A program made the position numbers and the translations under genes. The notes below the pieces were generated by a model, which had not been told where the DNA came from, ran no database searches, and worked only from the letters and a program-made list of their open reading frames with translations. A stretch of 64,000 nucleotides of DNA from Nitrosomonas aestuarii (lineage in GTDB: Bacteria > Pseudomonadota > Gammaproteobacteria > Burkholderiales > Nitrosomonadaceae): contig NZ_QAAE01000002.1 of assembly GCF_003046585.1 (NCBI RefSeq), positions 124,001-188,000 on the forward strand, given 5' to 3'. Below, in pieces: positions 46,508 through 58,082 of this stretch. The number at the start of each line of letters is the position of its first letter. Position 1 is the stretch's first letter.

Positions 46508-48399
46508 ACACGTTGTTTCTTATCAGGCGCATTAAATCCGCGCTTGACATGCACCAGTAACAAGGAAATCGCTGCGGGTGTTACACCTGAAATCCGGCTG
46601 GCCTGGCCGATCGTCTCGGGTTTATGTTGATTTAATTTGTGCTGTACTTCGTTGGATAATCCCTTGACGTTACAATAATCCAGATCCATTGGCAGCAACA
46701 TCGTTTCAAATTGTGATTGCCGAAATATTTCCTCCTGCTGACGTTTGATGTAACCTTGATATTTGGCCTGAATTTCGACCTGTTCGGCTACCTGCTCATC
46801 AATTTCGGATTGTTTAACACCTGGCAGCGACATCAGATTGGCATAAGTGACATCGGGGCGCCGTAATAATTCTGTCAATGTATATTCGCGTTCGATATTT
46901 TTACCCAGCACCGACAGCAACTGATCTTCGGGTACAGATCCAGGAAAAACACGTATGCTATCTAATCGATTTCGTTCTTTTTCAATCGCTTCACGTTTTC
47001 TGGCATAGGTTTCCCATCTATCATCATCAACCAAACCCAATCGCCTGCCAATCTCTGTCAAACGTTGGTCTGCATTATCTTCACGCAACTGCAAACGGTA
47101 TTCCGCACGACTGGTAAACATGCGATACGGCTCGGTGACACCAGAAGTCACCAGATCATCGATCAGCACGCCGATATACGCTTCATTTCTCTGTGGACAC
47201 CAGTTTTCTTTTTCCTGCACACTCAAAGCGGCGTTTACACCAGCCAGCAAGCCTTGCGATGCGGCCTCTTCATAACCCGTGGTGCCATTGATCTGTCCGG
47301 CAAAAAATAATCCACTCAAGGTCTTGGTCTCCAGCGACCGTTTCAGATTTCTCGGATCGAAATAATTATATTCAATCGCATAACCGGGGCGTGTGATGTG
47401 AGCGTTTTCCAGGCCGGCAATCGAATGAATCATTCTAACCTGGAACGCGTAGGGCAGGCTGGTTGAAATTCCATTTGGATAAATTTCATGCGTATCCAGT
47501 CCTTCGGGCTCAAGAAAAATTGAATGGCTATCCCTGGCGGAAAAACGCACCACCTTATCTTCAATAGATGGGCAGTAGCGGGGACCGACCCCTTCGATTT
47601 TACCGGTATACAACGGTGATTCAGACAGACCATCGTTAATGATTTCATGCGTTATTTTATTGGTATTTGTAATCCAGCATGAAACCTGCTGCGGATGGTT
47701 CACCGTATGCCTCATAAATGAGACAATCGGCACAGGCTGATCGCCAGGCTGTTCTTTCAATTTGCTGTAATCAAGACTGCGCCCGTCAATCCGCGGTGGC
47801 GTGCCGGTTTTGAGTCTGCCGACCGGCAAATTCATTTCATTCAACCGATGCGCAAGCGTGATAGCAGGGGGATCTCCGGCTCTGCCTGCCTTAAAATTTG
47901 TTTTTCCAATATGCGCCATCCCCGCCAAAAAAGTGCCAACAGTTAAGACCACCGCTCGCGCATGAAATTTTATGTCGAGTTGCGTCACCACACCAACCAC
48001 CTGATCATTACTGATGATCAGGTCGTCTACCGCCTGCTGTATCACCCACAGATTAATCTGATTCTCAATTTTCTTACGTATAGCCTGTCGGTATAAAACA
48101 CGATCTGCCTGTGCCCGCGTGGCACGCACAGCCGGTCCTTTACTCGAATTCAGTACACGAAACTGAATACCAGCTTCATCTGTCGCGAGCGCCATGGAAC
48201 CGCCCAACGCATCGATTTCCTTGACCAGATGGCTTTTTCCGATACCGCCTATCGACGGATTGCATGACATTTGGCCGATTGTCTCAATATTATGCGTCAG
48301 CAAAAGCGTTTTGCACCCCATTCGTGCAGCCGCCAACGCGGCCTCAGTACCGGCATGGCCGCCGCCTACAACAATAATGTCATAACGTTGTTTATTCAC
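46504..48399 (-). CDS. mnmG: tRNA uridine-5-carboxymethylaminomethyl modification enzyme MnmG (GidA)
   Basis: FAD-dependent enzyme that, with MnmE, makes cmnm5U34 at the wobble base of several tRNAs. 631 residues, the normal length. The FAD loop [19 protein letters not shown] lies at residues 11-29. [17 protein letters not shown] near 50 and [15 protein letters not shown] near 200 are family motifs. The C-terminal helical domain binds MnmE and tRNA. It begins the mnmG-rsmG-parA-parB operon, which in many proteobacteria lies close to oriC. Confidence 0.97.
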   Translation of the reverse strand: MNKQRYDIIVVGGGHAGTEAALAAARMGCKTLLLTHNIETIGQMSCNPSIGGIGKSHLVKEIDALGGSMALATDEAGIQFRVLNSSKGPAVRATRAQADRVLYRQAIRKKIENQINLWVIQQAVDDLIISNDQVVGVVTQLDIKFHARAVVLTVGTFLAGMAHIGKTNFKAGRAGDPPAITLAHRLNEMNLPVGRLKTGTPPRIDGRSLDYSKLKEQPGDQPVPIVSFMRHTVNHPQQVSCWITNTNKITHEIINDGLSESPLYTGKIEGVGPRYCPSIEDKVVRFSARDSHSIFLEPEGLDTHEIYPNGISTSLPYAFQVRMIHSIAGLENAHITRPGYAIEYNYFDPRNLKRSLETKTLSGLFFAGQINGTTGYEEAASQGLLAGVNAALSVQEKENWCPQRNEAYIGVLIDDLVTSGVTEPYRMFTSRAEYRLQLREDNADQRLTEIGRRLGLVDDDRWETYARKREAIEKERNRLDSIRVFPGSVPEDQLLSVLGKNIEREYTLTELLRRPDVTYANLMSLPGVKQSEIDEQVAEQVEIQAKYQGYIKRQQEEIFRQSQFETMLLPMDLDYCNVKGLSNEVQHKLNQHKPETIGQASRISGVTPAAISLLLVHVKRGFNAPDKKQRV

Positions 48400-48452
48400 T
48401 ACAAATGTTTTAATTACGAAAAGAAATTACGATTATTATGTTTTCAGGATTT

Positions 48453-48488
48453 TATTAAGTAATGTTTCACGTGAAACATTACTTAATA
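48453..48488. promoter_or_regulatory. parS: parS centromere site inside a 36-bp perfect palindrome
   Basis: Contains TGTTTCACGTGAAACA (48463-48478), the exact canonical parS sequence bound by ParB. Symmetry extends without mismatch over all 36 bases, from TATTAAGTAA on the left to TTACTTAATA on the right. It sits 54 bases upstream of mnmG. Confidence 0.96.
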
Positions 48489-48562
48489 CTATGACTACAA
48501 ATACACAACCGAAAGAGGGATTATAGGTGTTTGTGTTTGATAATTGCAAGATAAGGAATAAG

Positions 48563-48604
48563 AAACTGGCACCTTTTATCCTTTAATGTAAAAGATGCCA
48601 GTTT
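48563..48604 (-). terminator. Terminator downstream of the DUF3460 gene
   Basis: AAACTGGCA pairs with TGCCAGTTT (9 bp), then one mismatch, then CTTTTA with TAAAAG (6 bp), with a ten-base loop. It runs into TTTCTT on the minus strand. It ends the pseudouridine synthase/methyltransferase-like/DUF3460 run before parS. Confidence 0.72.
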
Positions 48605-48650
48605 TATGCAGTTCAAAATACGACCATCATTCAGCGCCTACGCACCGAAC

Positions 48651-48860
48651 TTATTTACGTTTCTTTTTGATAAAATCACTGAAATAAGCATAAGGCTTAT
48701 GCGGAACAGTCGATTCTTTAAAGCGTTTTTGCTCTTCTTTATTGAGACTCTTATCCCACCAGATACCTCTGGCCTCAAGACGCTTATCCGGTACTTGAGG
48801 ATTTTTTTCAAGAAATTCACGCATGAATTTTGTCTGTTCAGATTCGTAGCTATAATCCAT
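48651..48860 (-). CDS. DUF3460 family small protein
   Basis: 69 residues, basic and helical, with the GIWWDKSLNKEEQKRFKES block (residues 32-50) and KPYAYF near 54. These are features of the DUF3460 proteins that are largely restricted to betaproteobacteria. Function unknown. It lies downstream of the spermidine-synthase-like gene, an arrangement I associate with betaproteobacteria. Confidence 0.85.
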   Translation of the reverse strand: MDYSYESEQTKFMREFLEKNPQVPDKRLEARGIWWDKSLNKEEQKRFKESTVPHKPYAYFSDFIKKKRK

Positions 48861-48973
48861 AATTATTCACCATCCATAAATAAGATATTCATTTTATGAA
48901 ATTTTAAGCGCGCACTGTATCATACAATTTGTTTATATTACAGAGGCAGGCTGACAAGGTTTTCGACACGCTG

Positions 48974-49759
48974 CTAATATTTCTGTAATTTTGTGACAAA
49001 TTCTGAAAATGGCAAAGGATATTGTTTCTCCAGTTTTTGCGCTTTTTGCTTAATGCTTTTCCATGAATGTTTTCCGGGATTGTTTTTAAATGCAAACACG
49101 ATCAGATTTCCACGAATTTCAGCCATCATGGCAATCATATGGCCGTTAAAGCTTTTTTCTATGCGCTGCAACCAGGTTTTCAAATGCTTATCCCGACTGA
49201 GAAAGTTTACCACCAGTATGCCGTTGTTAGTTAAACAGCGTTTAGTTACATCGTAAAAATCCTGGCTGCACAAAGAGGACACCTGGTAATCGTCATCAAA
49301 ACCATCAACCATAATGATATCTGCAGCACCCGGATATTCGGTTATAAAGCGATTACCCTCGGTCAAAACAATCTCAAAACGATCATCTTCATCCGGCAAA
49401 TTAAAGTATTGATAAGCGGCCGTGATCACTTGCTGGTTCGTTTCGATAACTGTTAACCGGGTAGCTGGCAGATAGTGATAAACAAACTTAGCCAATGAAC
49501 CGCCACCCAATCCGATCAATAACATATTGGCCGGTTTTGCATGAAACAGCAAAAAACCCATCATACACTGCGTATAAACCAGTTCCAGCTCATTCGGTGC
49601 GGCAATGCGCATAGCACTTTGCACCATTGTCCCGCCCAAATGCAGCGAACGGATACCGTCTTGCTCGCTGATCGTGACCTCAGGATTATCGTAAGAATAG
49701 GGTATCGTTGCTTTTGCCATCAGTTCGCTCATTCGGATTGTATCAATATTTCGCAGCAC
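48974..49759 (-). CDS. Spermidine/spermine synthase-like protein (Rossmann methyltransferase fold)
   Basis: 261 residues. The SAM-like Rossmann loop LLIGLGGGSLAKFVYHYLP near residue 80-98 and VIETNQQVI near 104 match the polyamine synthase fold. DIIMVDGFDDDYQ near 148-160 is the acidic motif. The usual substrate-binding Asp-Asp pattern is only partly kept, and no SpeD-type gene is adjacent. It is therefore a spermidine-synthase-like protein rather than a proven aminopropyltransferase. The start at 49759 is a GTG. The ATG at 49732 is an equally plausible start. Confidence 0.78.
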   Translation of the reverse strand: MLRNIDTIRMSELMAKATIPYSYDNPEVTISEQDGIRSLHLGGTMVQSAMRIAAPNELELVYTQCMMGFLLFHAKPANMLLIGLGGGSLAKFVYHYLPATRLTVIETNQQVITAAYQYFNLPDEDDRFEIVLTEGNRFITEYPGAADIIMVDGFDDDYQVSSLCSQDFYDVTKRCLTNNGILVVNFLSRDKHLKTWLQRIEKSFNGHMIAMMAEIRGNLIVFAFKNNPGKHSWKSIKQKAQKLEKQYPLPFSEFVTKLQKY

Positions 49760-49767
49760 TATTGCTT

Positions 49768-50499
49768 TCAGAAGCGCTCTCTATCCTCCAGATATCGCCA
49801 CCTGCCTTCGGGTAAATTACCCAATCTGATTTTTCCGATCCGAACGCGTTTTAAGCCAGTCACTTGCAAACCAACCAGTTCGCACATCCGGCGTATCTGA
49901 CGTTTTTTACCTTCACGCAACACAAAACGCAATTGGTCTTCATTCTGCCACTGAATTTTTGCGGGCTTTAACACTTTACCATCCAGGCTCAAACCATGAT
50001 TAAGCAATTTTAGTTTATCTTCGGGAAGATGCCCCTTTACGCGCACTAAATATTCCTTCTCAATCGATGAATCGTTACCGATCAATTGCCTTGCAATGCG
50101 TCCATCCTGTGTAAAAATCAGTAATCCCTGCGAGTCGATATCCAAACGGCCCGCTGGCGCAAGATTTTTTAAATGAACGGGTTTGAAGTGTTTACAAGGT
50201 GGCTGGTTACAAAACTGCGCATCCGGCTTAATTAACTGAACAGCAGGCTGATAGCCGGGTTCCGGCTGCCCGGAGACATAACCCACAGGCTTGTTAACTA
50301 GAATGGTCACTAACTGTGTCTGTTGCGATTGCGCAGCTTTATGCAAAGTGATTTTCTGTGAAGGCAGGATTTTACTGCCCAACTCTGAAATTTGCATACC
50401 ATCCACAAATACCCAGCCACGCTCGATATAACGATCCGCCTCACGCCGGGAACATAATCCTTGTTCGGACATTAATTTGGATAAGCGAATTTTTTCCAT
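49768..50499 (-). CDS. RsuA/RluB/RluF family pseudouridine synthase
   Basis: 243 residues from the ATG at 50499 ([15 protein letters not shown]). The open frame continues to 50568, but that extra leader is hydrophobic and unlikely. The N-terminal S4 RNA-binding domain has [13 protein letters not shown] near 16. The catalytic [11 protein letters not shown] near 116 supplies the Asp nucleophile. EKEYLVRV and [13 protein letters not shown] are conserved downstream. Length and motifs look closest to RluF-type enzymes that modify 23S rRNA. The exact target site is not certain. Confidence 0.87.
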   Translation of the reverse strand: MEKIRLSKLMSEQGLCSRREADRYIERGWVFVDGMQISELGSKILPSQKITLHKAAQSQQTQLVTILVNKPVGYVSGQPEPGYQPAVQLIKPDAQFCNQPPCKHFKPVHLKNLAPAGRLDIDSQGLLIFTQDGRIARQLIGNDSSIEKEYLVRVKGHLPEDKLKLLNHGLSLDGKVLKPAKIQWQNEDQLRFVLREGKKRQIRRMCELVGLQVTGLKRVRIGKIRLGNLPEGRWRYLEDRERF

Positions 50500-50594
50500 T
50501 GAAAATAAGTGCGCGAATAAGAGACAGCAAATCGAATAAAATAGCGCTATTATAAAGTTTTTCAACAATTAAATTTAATTTTTATACAATCCTC

Positions 50595-51047
50595 ATGGAA
50601 ACAATTGAATCAATTCTGGAGCAAGCACAGAAACGCGGGCAGGAAATGGGGCTTCCTTACAAAGGTGCACTGCTTCCGATGGAAGCTTATCGCATACTTC
50701 AAGAATCTGAACAGGCGCAACTGGTGGATGTGCGCACACATGCTGAACTTGACTGGGTAGGGCGCATCCCCGGCGCTAAAGAAATAGAGCTGCTCGTATA
50801 TCCGAGTATGCAGCCCAACCCTGATTTTCTCGGACAACTGACGAAACAAATCGATAAAAAGCAACCGGTATTCTTTATCTGCCGCAGCGGCGCACGCTCA
50901 AGTCAGGCAGCAGCACTGGCTACCGCAGTCGATTTTACTGACAGCTACAATATTCTGGAAGGTTTTGAAGGTGATAAGGATGAACAGGAGCATCGCGGTA
51001 AGGCGGGTGGTTGGAAAGCTGCTGGGTTGCCATGGGTACAAAGTTGA
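50595..51047 (+). CDS. Rhodanese-like sulfurtransferase domain protein
   Basis: 150 residues, one rhodanese domain. The active-site loop CRSGARSS near residue 100 carries the persulfide-forming Cys. VDVRTHAELDWVGRIPGA near 44 is the strand-turn motif with the conserved Asp-Arg. No signal peptide, so it is cytoplasmic. It is divergent from the pseudouridine synthase gene. Likely moves sulfane sulfur. Partner unknown. Confidence 0.9.
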   Translation: METIESILEQAQKRGQEMGLPYKGALLPMEAYRILQESEQAQLVDVRTHAELDWVGRIPGAKEIELLVYPSMQPNPDFLGQLTKQIDKKQPVFFICRSGARSSQAAALATAVDFTDSYNILEGFEGDKDEQEHRGKAGGWKAAGLPWVQS

Positions 51048-51150
51048 CTTGGTTTTAATAGCAATAACCCTGCACAAGTCGTCGGTATAGTTTGTAAGCC
51101 ATATTTGAGTTATCTCAAGTAGATTTGCATTGTTGTTTGCTATAGATTGC

Positions 51151-51171
51151 AAAAAACCCGCCGAAGCGGGC
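51151..51171 (-). terminator. Rho-independent terminator (minus strand)
   Basis: CCCGC-TTCG-GCGGG read on the minus strand, followed by TTTTTT. It would end a minus-strand transcript, fitting the PEP-CTERM remnant just upstream of it. Confidence 0.8.
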
Positions 51172-51189
51172 TATAAAATGCTGAGTAAC

Positions 51190-51352
51190 TATTAGTTTGT
51201 TGTTGTTGTCTGCTTCGGCTGAAAGTAACTCCAAGCAGACCTAAACTTAGCAATATAAGCGTCCCAGGCACTGGTACATTAATAATTACGCCGCCTGTTT
51301 GCTCGAATCCTGCATATCTTACTTGTTCCTGTGAATAGTTGTAGAAACCGGA
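51190..51352 (-). pseudogene. Remnant of a PEP-CTERM exosortase-sorted protein gene
   Basis: A minus-strand frame without a start encodes ...GGVIINVPVPGTLILL, then SLGLLGVTFSRSRQQ. This is the VP.P-hydrophobic-span-basic pattern of PEP-CTERM sorting signals. The frame reads on through the terminator at 51151 because the expected stop (TAATAG near 51190) is out of frame. Only about 60 codons of the C-terminus remain. The upstream coding part is missing or decayed. Confidence 0.5.
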
Positions 51353-51576
51353 TTAGAACAGACGCCAATTATTAATGCTTTTAAACCTTGCATTCAACTT
51401 AGAAGTGCAAGGTTTATAATATTGTCAGGGATGAACTGAATGAGTATTGACTAAAGTCGATAAACGCGACGCTTGCTCTAGCAAAACTTAATAAAGAAAA
51501 ACCGTTTGATTACTATGATCCAATCGCAAGAAATATTCTGAGGGTTGATATTTTCAAAGCGAAAAAACAAGACTTT

Positions 51577-52404
51577 TCACGGAAACTCCGACCACTCCAC
51601 AACCCCCGTATAAGCTGTCAACAAAATTACACACCCAAATACAATCCGGTACCAGGCAAAAATCGTAAAGTCATGATTGCTGATAAATCGTATCAGACCC
51701 CGCACGGCGATGAGTGCGCTGAAGAATGCGGCAACAAAACCGACTGCGAACATGCCAATATCATCGAACTCGAGGATGGCTCGGTTTTTGTAAACATCAT
51801 AAAACGTTGCGGCAAACATGATGGGGATCGCAAGGAAGAAGGAAAACTCGGTGGCGGCTTTGCGCGACAGGCCAAATAGCAGACCACCGATAATCGTCGC
51901 GCCCGAGCGGGAAGTGCCCGGAATCAATGCCAGGCATTGCGCGCAGCCGACTTTCAGCGCATGTTTCCAATCCATGTTATCAACCTGCTCCACTTCAATC
52001 ACATGATCCCTGCGTTCCGCCCACAAAATCACAATGCCGCCGATTACCAGCGCTGTGGCCACGGATAACGGGTTGAACAAGTATTGCTTGATCACATCTA
52101 TGAACAGCAAGCCCAGAATAGCTGCGGGCAGGAAAGCAATGAGCAGATTCAATACAAAGCGATTCGCCGTTTTGTCTGAGCCGATACCGACGACAATACC
52201 AGTTATTTTTTTTCGGTATTCCCAACAGACGGCTAGAATAGCACCCAACTGGATTGCAATCATGAACACCTTTTCCCGATCGCTGTTGAAATCCAGCAGA
52301 TCGCCAACCAGAATTAAATGACCTGTTGAAGAGACTGGCAAAAATTCAGTCAACCCCTCAACAATGCCAAGAATCAACGCTTTAAATATTAATATGAAAT
52401 CCAT
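51577..52404 (-). CDS. uppP: Undecaprenyl-diphosphatase UppP (BacA)
   Basis: Dephosphorylates undecaprenyl pyrophosphate, recycling the lipid carrier of cell-wall synthesis and conferring bacitracin resistance. 275 residues with about eight membrane spans. The hallmark motifs [15 protein letters not shown] (residue 16-30) and [10 protein letters not shown] (near 164) hold the catalytic Glu and Arg. Single gene, adjacent to but separate from thiC. Confidence 0.96.
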   Translation of the reverse strand: MDFILIFKALILGIVEGLTEFLPVSSTGHLILVGDLLDFNSDREKVFMIAIQLGAILAVCWEYRKKITGIVVGIGSDKTANRFVLNLLIAFLPAAILGLLFIDVIKQYLFNPLSVATALVIGGIVILWAERRDHVIEVEQVDNMDWKHALKVGCAQCLALIPGTSRSGATIIGGLLFGLSRKAATEFSFFLAIPIMFAATFYDVYKNRAILEFDDIGMFAVGFVAAFFSALIAVRGLIRFISNHDFTIFAWYRIVFGCVILLTAYTGVVEWSEFP

Positions 52405-52465
52405 TCAGGGTATGTTTTAGTCGGTGTATTTTAGTCGTCTTAGGGAGTCGATATTAGGTTGATTC

Positions 52466-54494
<2,029 letters not shown>

Positions 54495-54559
54495 ATGCTG
54501 TGAAGCTAATGGAAATGTGAAATAATTGCAAGTAATATTATTTTTTAAATTGAACGGAT

Positions 54560-55237
54560 ATGAACATTGAACTGAATCCTGAACCAACTATAGAACAAAC
54601 GCGTTTAAACATGATCGCCCAGCAAATTCGCACCTGGTATGTGCTGGACGATGAAGTACTCGGACTGTTGTACCAAATACACCGTGAGGAATTTGTACCG
54701 AGCGCCTATCGTCACGCAGCTTTTGTCGATATGGAGATTCCGCTGGGTCATGGACAGGTAATGCTCGCACCCAAAATGGAAGCACGTATTCTGCAGGAGC
54801 TACATATCAAAAAAACAGACAAAATCCTCGAAATCGGCACCGGCACCGGCTATATGACTGCATTACTGGGGCAACTCGGCGCACATGTATACAGTGTTGA
54901 AATCATGCCGGAATTTAAAAATATGGCAGAAGTGAACCTGAAAGCCCACAATATTACAAATACTACGCTGGAACTGGGCGATGCTGCACATGGCTGGTCA
55001 AAACACGAACCCTACGATGTCATCGTCCTCACGGCATCCACGCCTGTGTTACCGGATAATTTTAAGAACAGCCTGAATACCGGCGGCCGTTTATTTGCGA
55101 TTGTAGGTGAGGATCCAGTGATGGACGCCGAATTGATTACATGCGTTGCACCTGGTGAATTTTCCGTCGCAAAAATGTTTGAAACCAGTACACCAGCCTT
55201 GATTAACGCTGCGCAAGCGAGCAGGTTTACCTTTTGA
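54560..55237 (+). CDS. Protein-L-isoaspartate O-methyltransferase family protein
   Basis: 225 residues. The PCMT-type SAM motif ILEIGTGTGYMTALLGQLG near residue 92-110 is clear, preceded by PLGHGQVMLAPKMEA near 62, a variant of the usual PIGHGQTISQP substrate site. It belongs to a betaproteobacterial branch found upstream of tolC-type genes. Its substrate may differ from classical Pcm. It lies directly before the TolC gene with near-overlap, suggesting co-expression. Confidence 0.88.
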   Translation: MNIELNPEPTIEQTRLNMIAQQIRTWYVLDDEVLGLLYQIHREEFVPSAYRHAAFVDMEIPLGHGQVMLAPKMEARILQELHIKKTDKILEIGTGTGYMTALLGQLGAHVYSVEIMPEFKNMAEVNLKAHNITNTTLELGDAAHGWSKHEPYDVIVLTASTPVLPDNFKNSLNTGGRLFAIVGEDPVMDAELITCVAPGEFSVAKMFETSTPALINAAQASRFTF

Positions 55238-55317
55238 CTTCCAATCTCACTTTGAATAAATTTCACGAAGATGATGTTTTTTACTACAGGAATTTCAAAG
55301 GCTTCCTGCCGGTTGTT

Positions 55318-56658
55318 ATGATCAAGGTCTTGCACAACGCAGTACTTTCACTCTTTTTTTTCATGCTGTTTTTAACAGGCACTACAATCAGTACCGCGCT
55401 GAGTGCTGCTAATCTGATGGATATTTATCAGGAAGCATTGGAAAAGGATGCACAGTATCAATCCGCGCGTGCAACATATCAGGCCGCACAGGAAAAAACT
55501 GCGCAGGGCAGGGCTGGTCTGTTACCGAATATCAACTTGTCAGCGATACGCCAGACACAGGAAGTAGATACCACACTGGGACCGGCAGTAACTATTCAAA
55601 ATCGAGGTGTTACCATATCCGCAACACAACCATTGATTCGTTTTGAGAATTTCATCATCTATTCACAAGCCAAAACCGAAGTATCCCGAGCAGAATCGGA
55701 ATTTGTTGTCGCCGCGCAGGATTTAATATTACGCGTCGCACAGGCATATTTTGACGTACTCGATGCGCAAGTAGATGTCGAGGTCGCCGGAGCACAAAAA
55801 GAAGCCATTCTCAAGCAACTGGAACAAGCGCAGCGCAATTTTGAGGTCGGCGTTGCAACCATTGTCGATACCAATGAAGCACAAGCGCGTTTTGATTTGA
55901 CGATATCACAGGAAATCGCCGCACAGAATGCACTGGAAGTGCGAAAGCGTACCCTGCAAGGAATTATTAATCGCTTTCCGGAACAACTTGCCCGTACACA
56001 TAAAATTTCAACCGATCTTCCGGCGCTGCGCTACGGTAGTATGGAAGAATGGGTCATCGTCGCTGAAGAAAAAAACTTTGCATTGAAAATTCAACAAGCC
56101 GCTTATGAACTGGCCAGCAAGGAAGTCAAAAAAATGTATTCTCTGCATTATCCGACTGTAGATCTGGTTGCGCAGTACACTGATCAGACCGGTGTTGGTG
56201 GTGCAATTACCGGTCGCGGCATTGACCTGACCTCTAAATCAATCGGCTTGCAACTGAATTTACCATTATTCCAGGGAGGTGGTACACAATCTCGGGTTCG
56301 CGAAGCACTGGCCAATCAGGAACGAGCACGGCATGATCTGGAAAATATCCGTCGCAACACTACAATTCAGGCACGCCAGCAGTATTTGAATGTCACCAAT
56401 GGCATTGCGCAGGTTAAAGCGCTGAAGCAGGCACTGGTTTCCAGCCAAACCCAGTTGGATTCAACCATGCTTGGACAGGAGGTCGGCGTCCGAACCGAAG
56501 TTGACGTGCTCAACGCCCAACAACAACTTTACTCCGCCCGGCGTGATCTGGCCAAGGCCTATCACAGCTATTTAATGTCAAGATTGCGCCTGAGCGCAGA
56601 AGCAGGCGAACTCGACGAAGATGTATTGCTGCAGATCAATGCCATGCTGCAAGGGTAA
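55318..56658 (+). CDS. TolC family outer membrane efflux protein
   Basis: Outer-membrane channel for tripartite efflux or type I secretion. From the ATG at 55318 (446 residues) an N-terminal signal peptide (MIKVLHNAVLSLFFFMLFL) is followed by two coiled-coil OEP domains. Repeated motifs include EDAQYQSARATYQAA-like and LFQGGGTQSRVREA near 320, and DVLNAQQQLYSARRDL near 390. Overall the pattern is that of TolC. An in-frame TTG at 55234 overlaps the previous stop but would add a non-signal leader. No pump genes are adjacent. Confidence 0.9.
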   Translation: MIKVLHNAVLSLFFFMLFLTGTTISTALSAANLMDIYQEALEKDAQYQSARATYQAAQEKTAQGRAGLLPNINLSAIRQTQEVDTTLGPAVTIQNRGVTISATQPLIRFENFIIYSQAKTEVSRAESEFVVAAQDLILRVAQAYFDVLDAQVDVEVAGAQKEAILKQLEQAQRNFEVGVATIVDTNEAQARFDLTISQEIAAQNALEVRKRTLQGIINRFPEQLARTHKISTDLPALRYGSMEEWVIVAEEKNFALKIQQAAYELASKEVKKMYSLHYPTVDLVAQYTDQTGVGGAITGRGIDLTSKSIGLQLNLPLFQGGGTQSRVREALANQERARHDLENIRRNTTIQARQQYLNVTNGIAQVKALKQALVSSQTQLDSTMLGQEVGVRTEVDVLNAQQQLYSARRDLAKAYHSYLMSRLRLSAEAGELDEDVLLQINAMLQG

Positions 56659-56837
56659 GAAACCGTTTAAATTCTATTGTGCTTGCAATTTCAATGTTGG
56701 ATATTAATTTACGGTTAACTACGTTTTTCTCCAATTTCACTCTGGACCTGGTGCATTCTCAACGCAATTCAATCGTCTAAAGCCTCCTTAATCATATCTT
56801 CAAACTTTAATCTTGCCCGTAGTGATAGAATAGTATT

Positions 56838-57134
56838 GAAGCTGGCCAGACAGTCGCTGCCCGCTGCTCTTCGAAGCAGCGGGGAGAGGAAAGTCCGGAC
56901 TCCATAGAGCAGGATGTCGGCTAACGGCCGAACGCCGTGAGGCGAGGAACAGGGCCACAGAGACGAGCGTATTCAGTTACGGTGAAACGCGGTAACCTCC
57001 ATCCGGAGCAAAACCAAATAGGCAGGCGATGATGTTGCTCGCAGAGCCTGCGGGTAGGTTGCTTGAATGTACGGGCAACCGCACATCTAGATGAATGACT
57101 GTCCACGACAGAATCCGGCTTACCGGCCAGCTTT
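56838..57134 (+). ncRNA. rnpB: RNase P RNA (bacterial class A)
   Basis: Catalytic RNA of RNase P. The conserved GAGGAAAGTCCGGACTCC segment lies near 56885-56902 and the ACAGAATCCGGCTTA segment near 57108-57122. The P1 stem pairs AAGCTGGCC (56839-56847) with GGCCAGCTT (57125-57133). The 3' end runs into a T tract that serves as terminator. At about 297 nt it is shorter than typical class A RNAs (about 350-400), so one or more peripheral helices are reduced. Confidence 0.93.
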
Positions 57135-57365
57135 TTTTACGTTATGCTGTGCATTGTCCATGACATTCACACGCATTCAAATAATGCTGGAAATGAGATC
57201 GTTATTCCTCGATTGCTTGATACAGTATTTATTTCTGGCCAAATTCGAGATCGGTACGTCCCGAGAAAAATAGTATTTCTTTCTCACTTGTAAAAACAAG
57301 TTTATAAATTACTTTCATTTTGCGTGTTATAAATCCTTGAGTAAATAATAATAAGGGTAATGGAT

Positions 57366-58076
57366 ATGCTAAAACTCTATCAATTTAATCGCACCTGGGG
57401 CATTCCGAATTTAAGCCCGTTCTGCTGCAAGGTGGAAACTTATTTACGTATGGCGGATATTGACTATGACATCGTGGCCGCATTGCCACCCGGCGCACCA
57501 AAAAGAAAACTGCCATATATTGACGATAGCGGAAAAATTGTTGCAGATTCACATTTTATTCTTACACATCTCAGGTCAACTTACCAAGACCTGGACAAAG
57601 ATCTCGACAGCACACAACGGGCCACTTCACTGGCCTGGCAGCATTTGCTTGAAGATCATCTGTTCTGGAGTTTTTTTTATTTCCGCTGGATGTATACAGA
57701 CGATAACTGGAAAATCAATCGCAAAGCGATTTTCGGAGAGTTACCGCCTGTTATACAAAATATTGTGGCTCTGCATACACGCAGCAAAATCAAGCGCCAG
57801 ATAATCGGCCAAGGCATGGGGCGACACCAAACGGAAGAAATCACTTTGCTCGGCAAACAGGATATCGACGCACTTTCCGATTTTCTCGGTAACCAGCCTT
57901 TTTTCTTTGGTAATCAGCCTACATCACTGGATGCCAGCGCTTATGGCATGTTGATTAACATCATTGGGTGTCCTATCGAGTCACCGCTAAAGGAACATGG
58001 TTTGACTAAGGAGAATCTAAGAAATTATGTGAATCGGATTAGTCTGACCTATTATGCGGATTTGTCGCAAGCCTGA
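57366..58076 (+). CDS. Glutathione S-transferase-like protein (FAXC/metaxin-type)
   Basis: 236 residues. The start at ATG 57366 is used because AAGGG lies eight bases upstream, giving MLKLYQFNRTWGIPNLSPFC. The N-terminal thioredoxin-like domain (residue 1-75) has SPFCCKVETYLRM, and the C-terminal helical domain has DQPTSLDASAYG-like near 195. The closest architecture is the FAXC/metaxin group of GST-like proteins rather than classical detoxifying GSTs. Substrate unknown. Single gene. Confidence 0.82.
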   Translation: MLKLYQFNRTWGIPNLSPFCCKVETYLRMADIDYDIVAALPPGAPKRKLPYIDDSGKIVADSHFILTHLRSTYQDLDKDLDSTQRATSLAWQHLLEDHLFWSFFYFRWMYTDDNWKINRKAIFGELPPVIQNIVALHTRSKIKRQIIGQGMGRHQTEEITLLGKQDIDALSDFLGNQPFFFGNQPTSLDASAYGMLINIIGCPIESPLKEHGLTKENLRNYVNRISLTYYADLSQA

Positions 58077-58082
58077 TCACCA

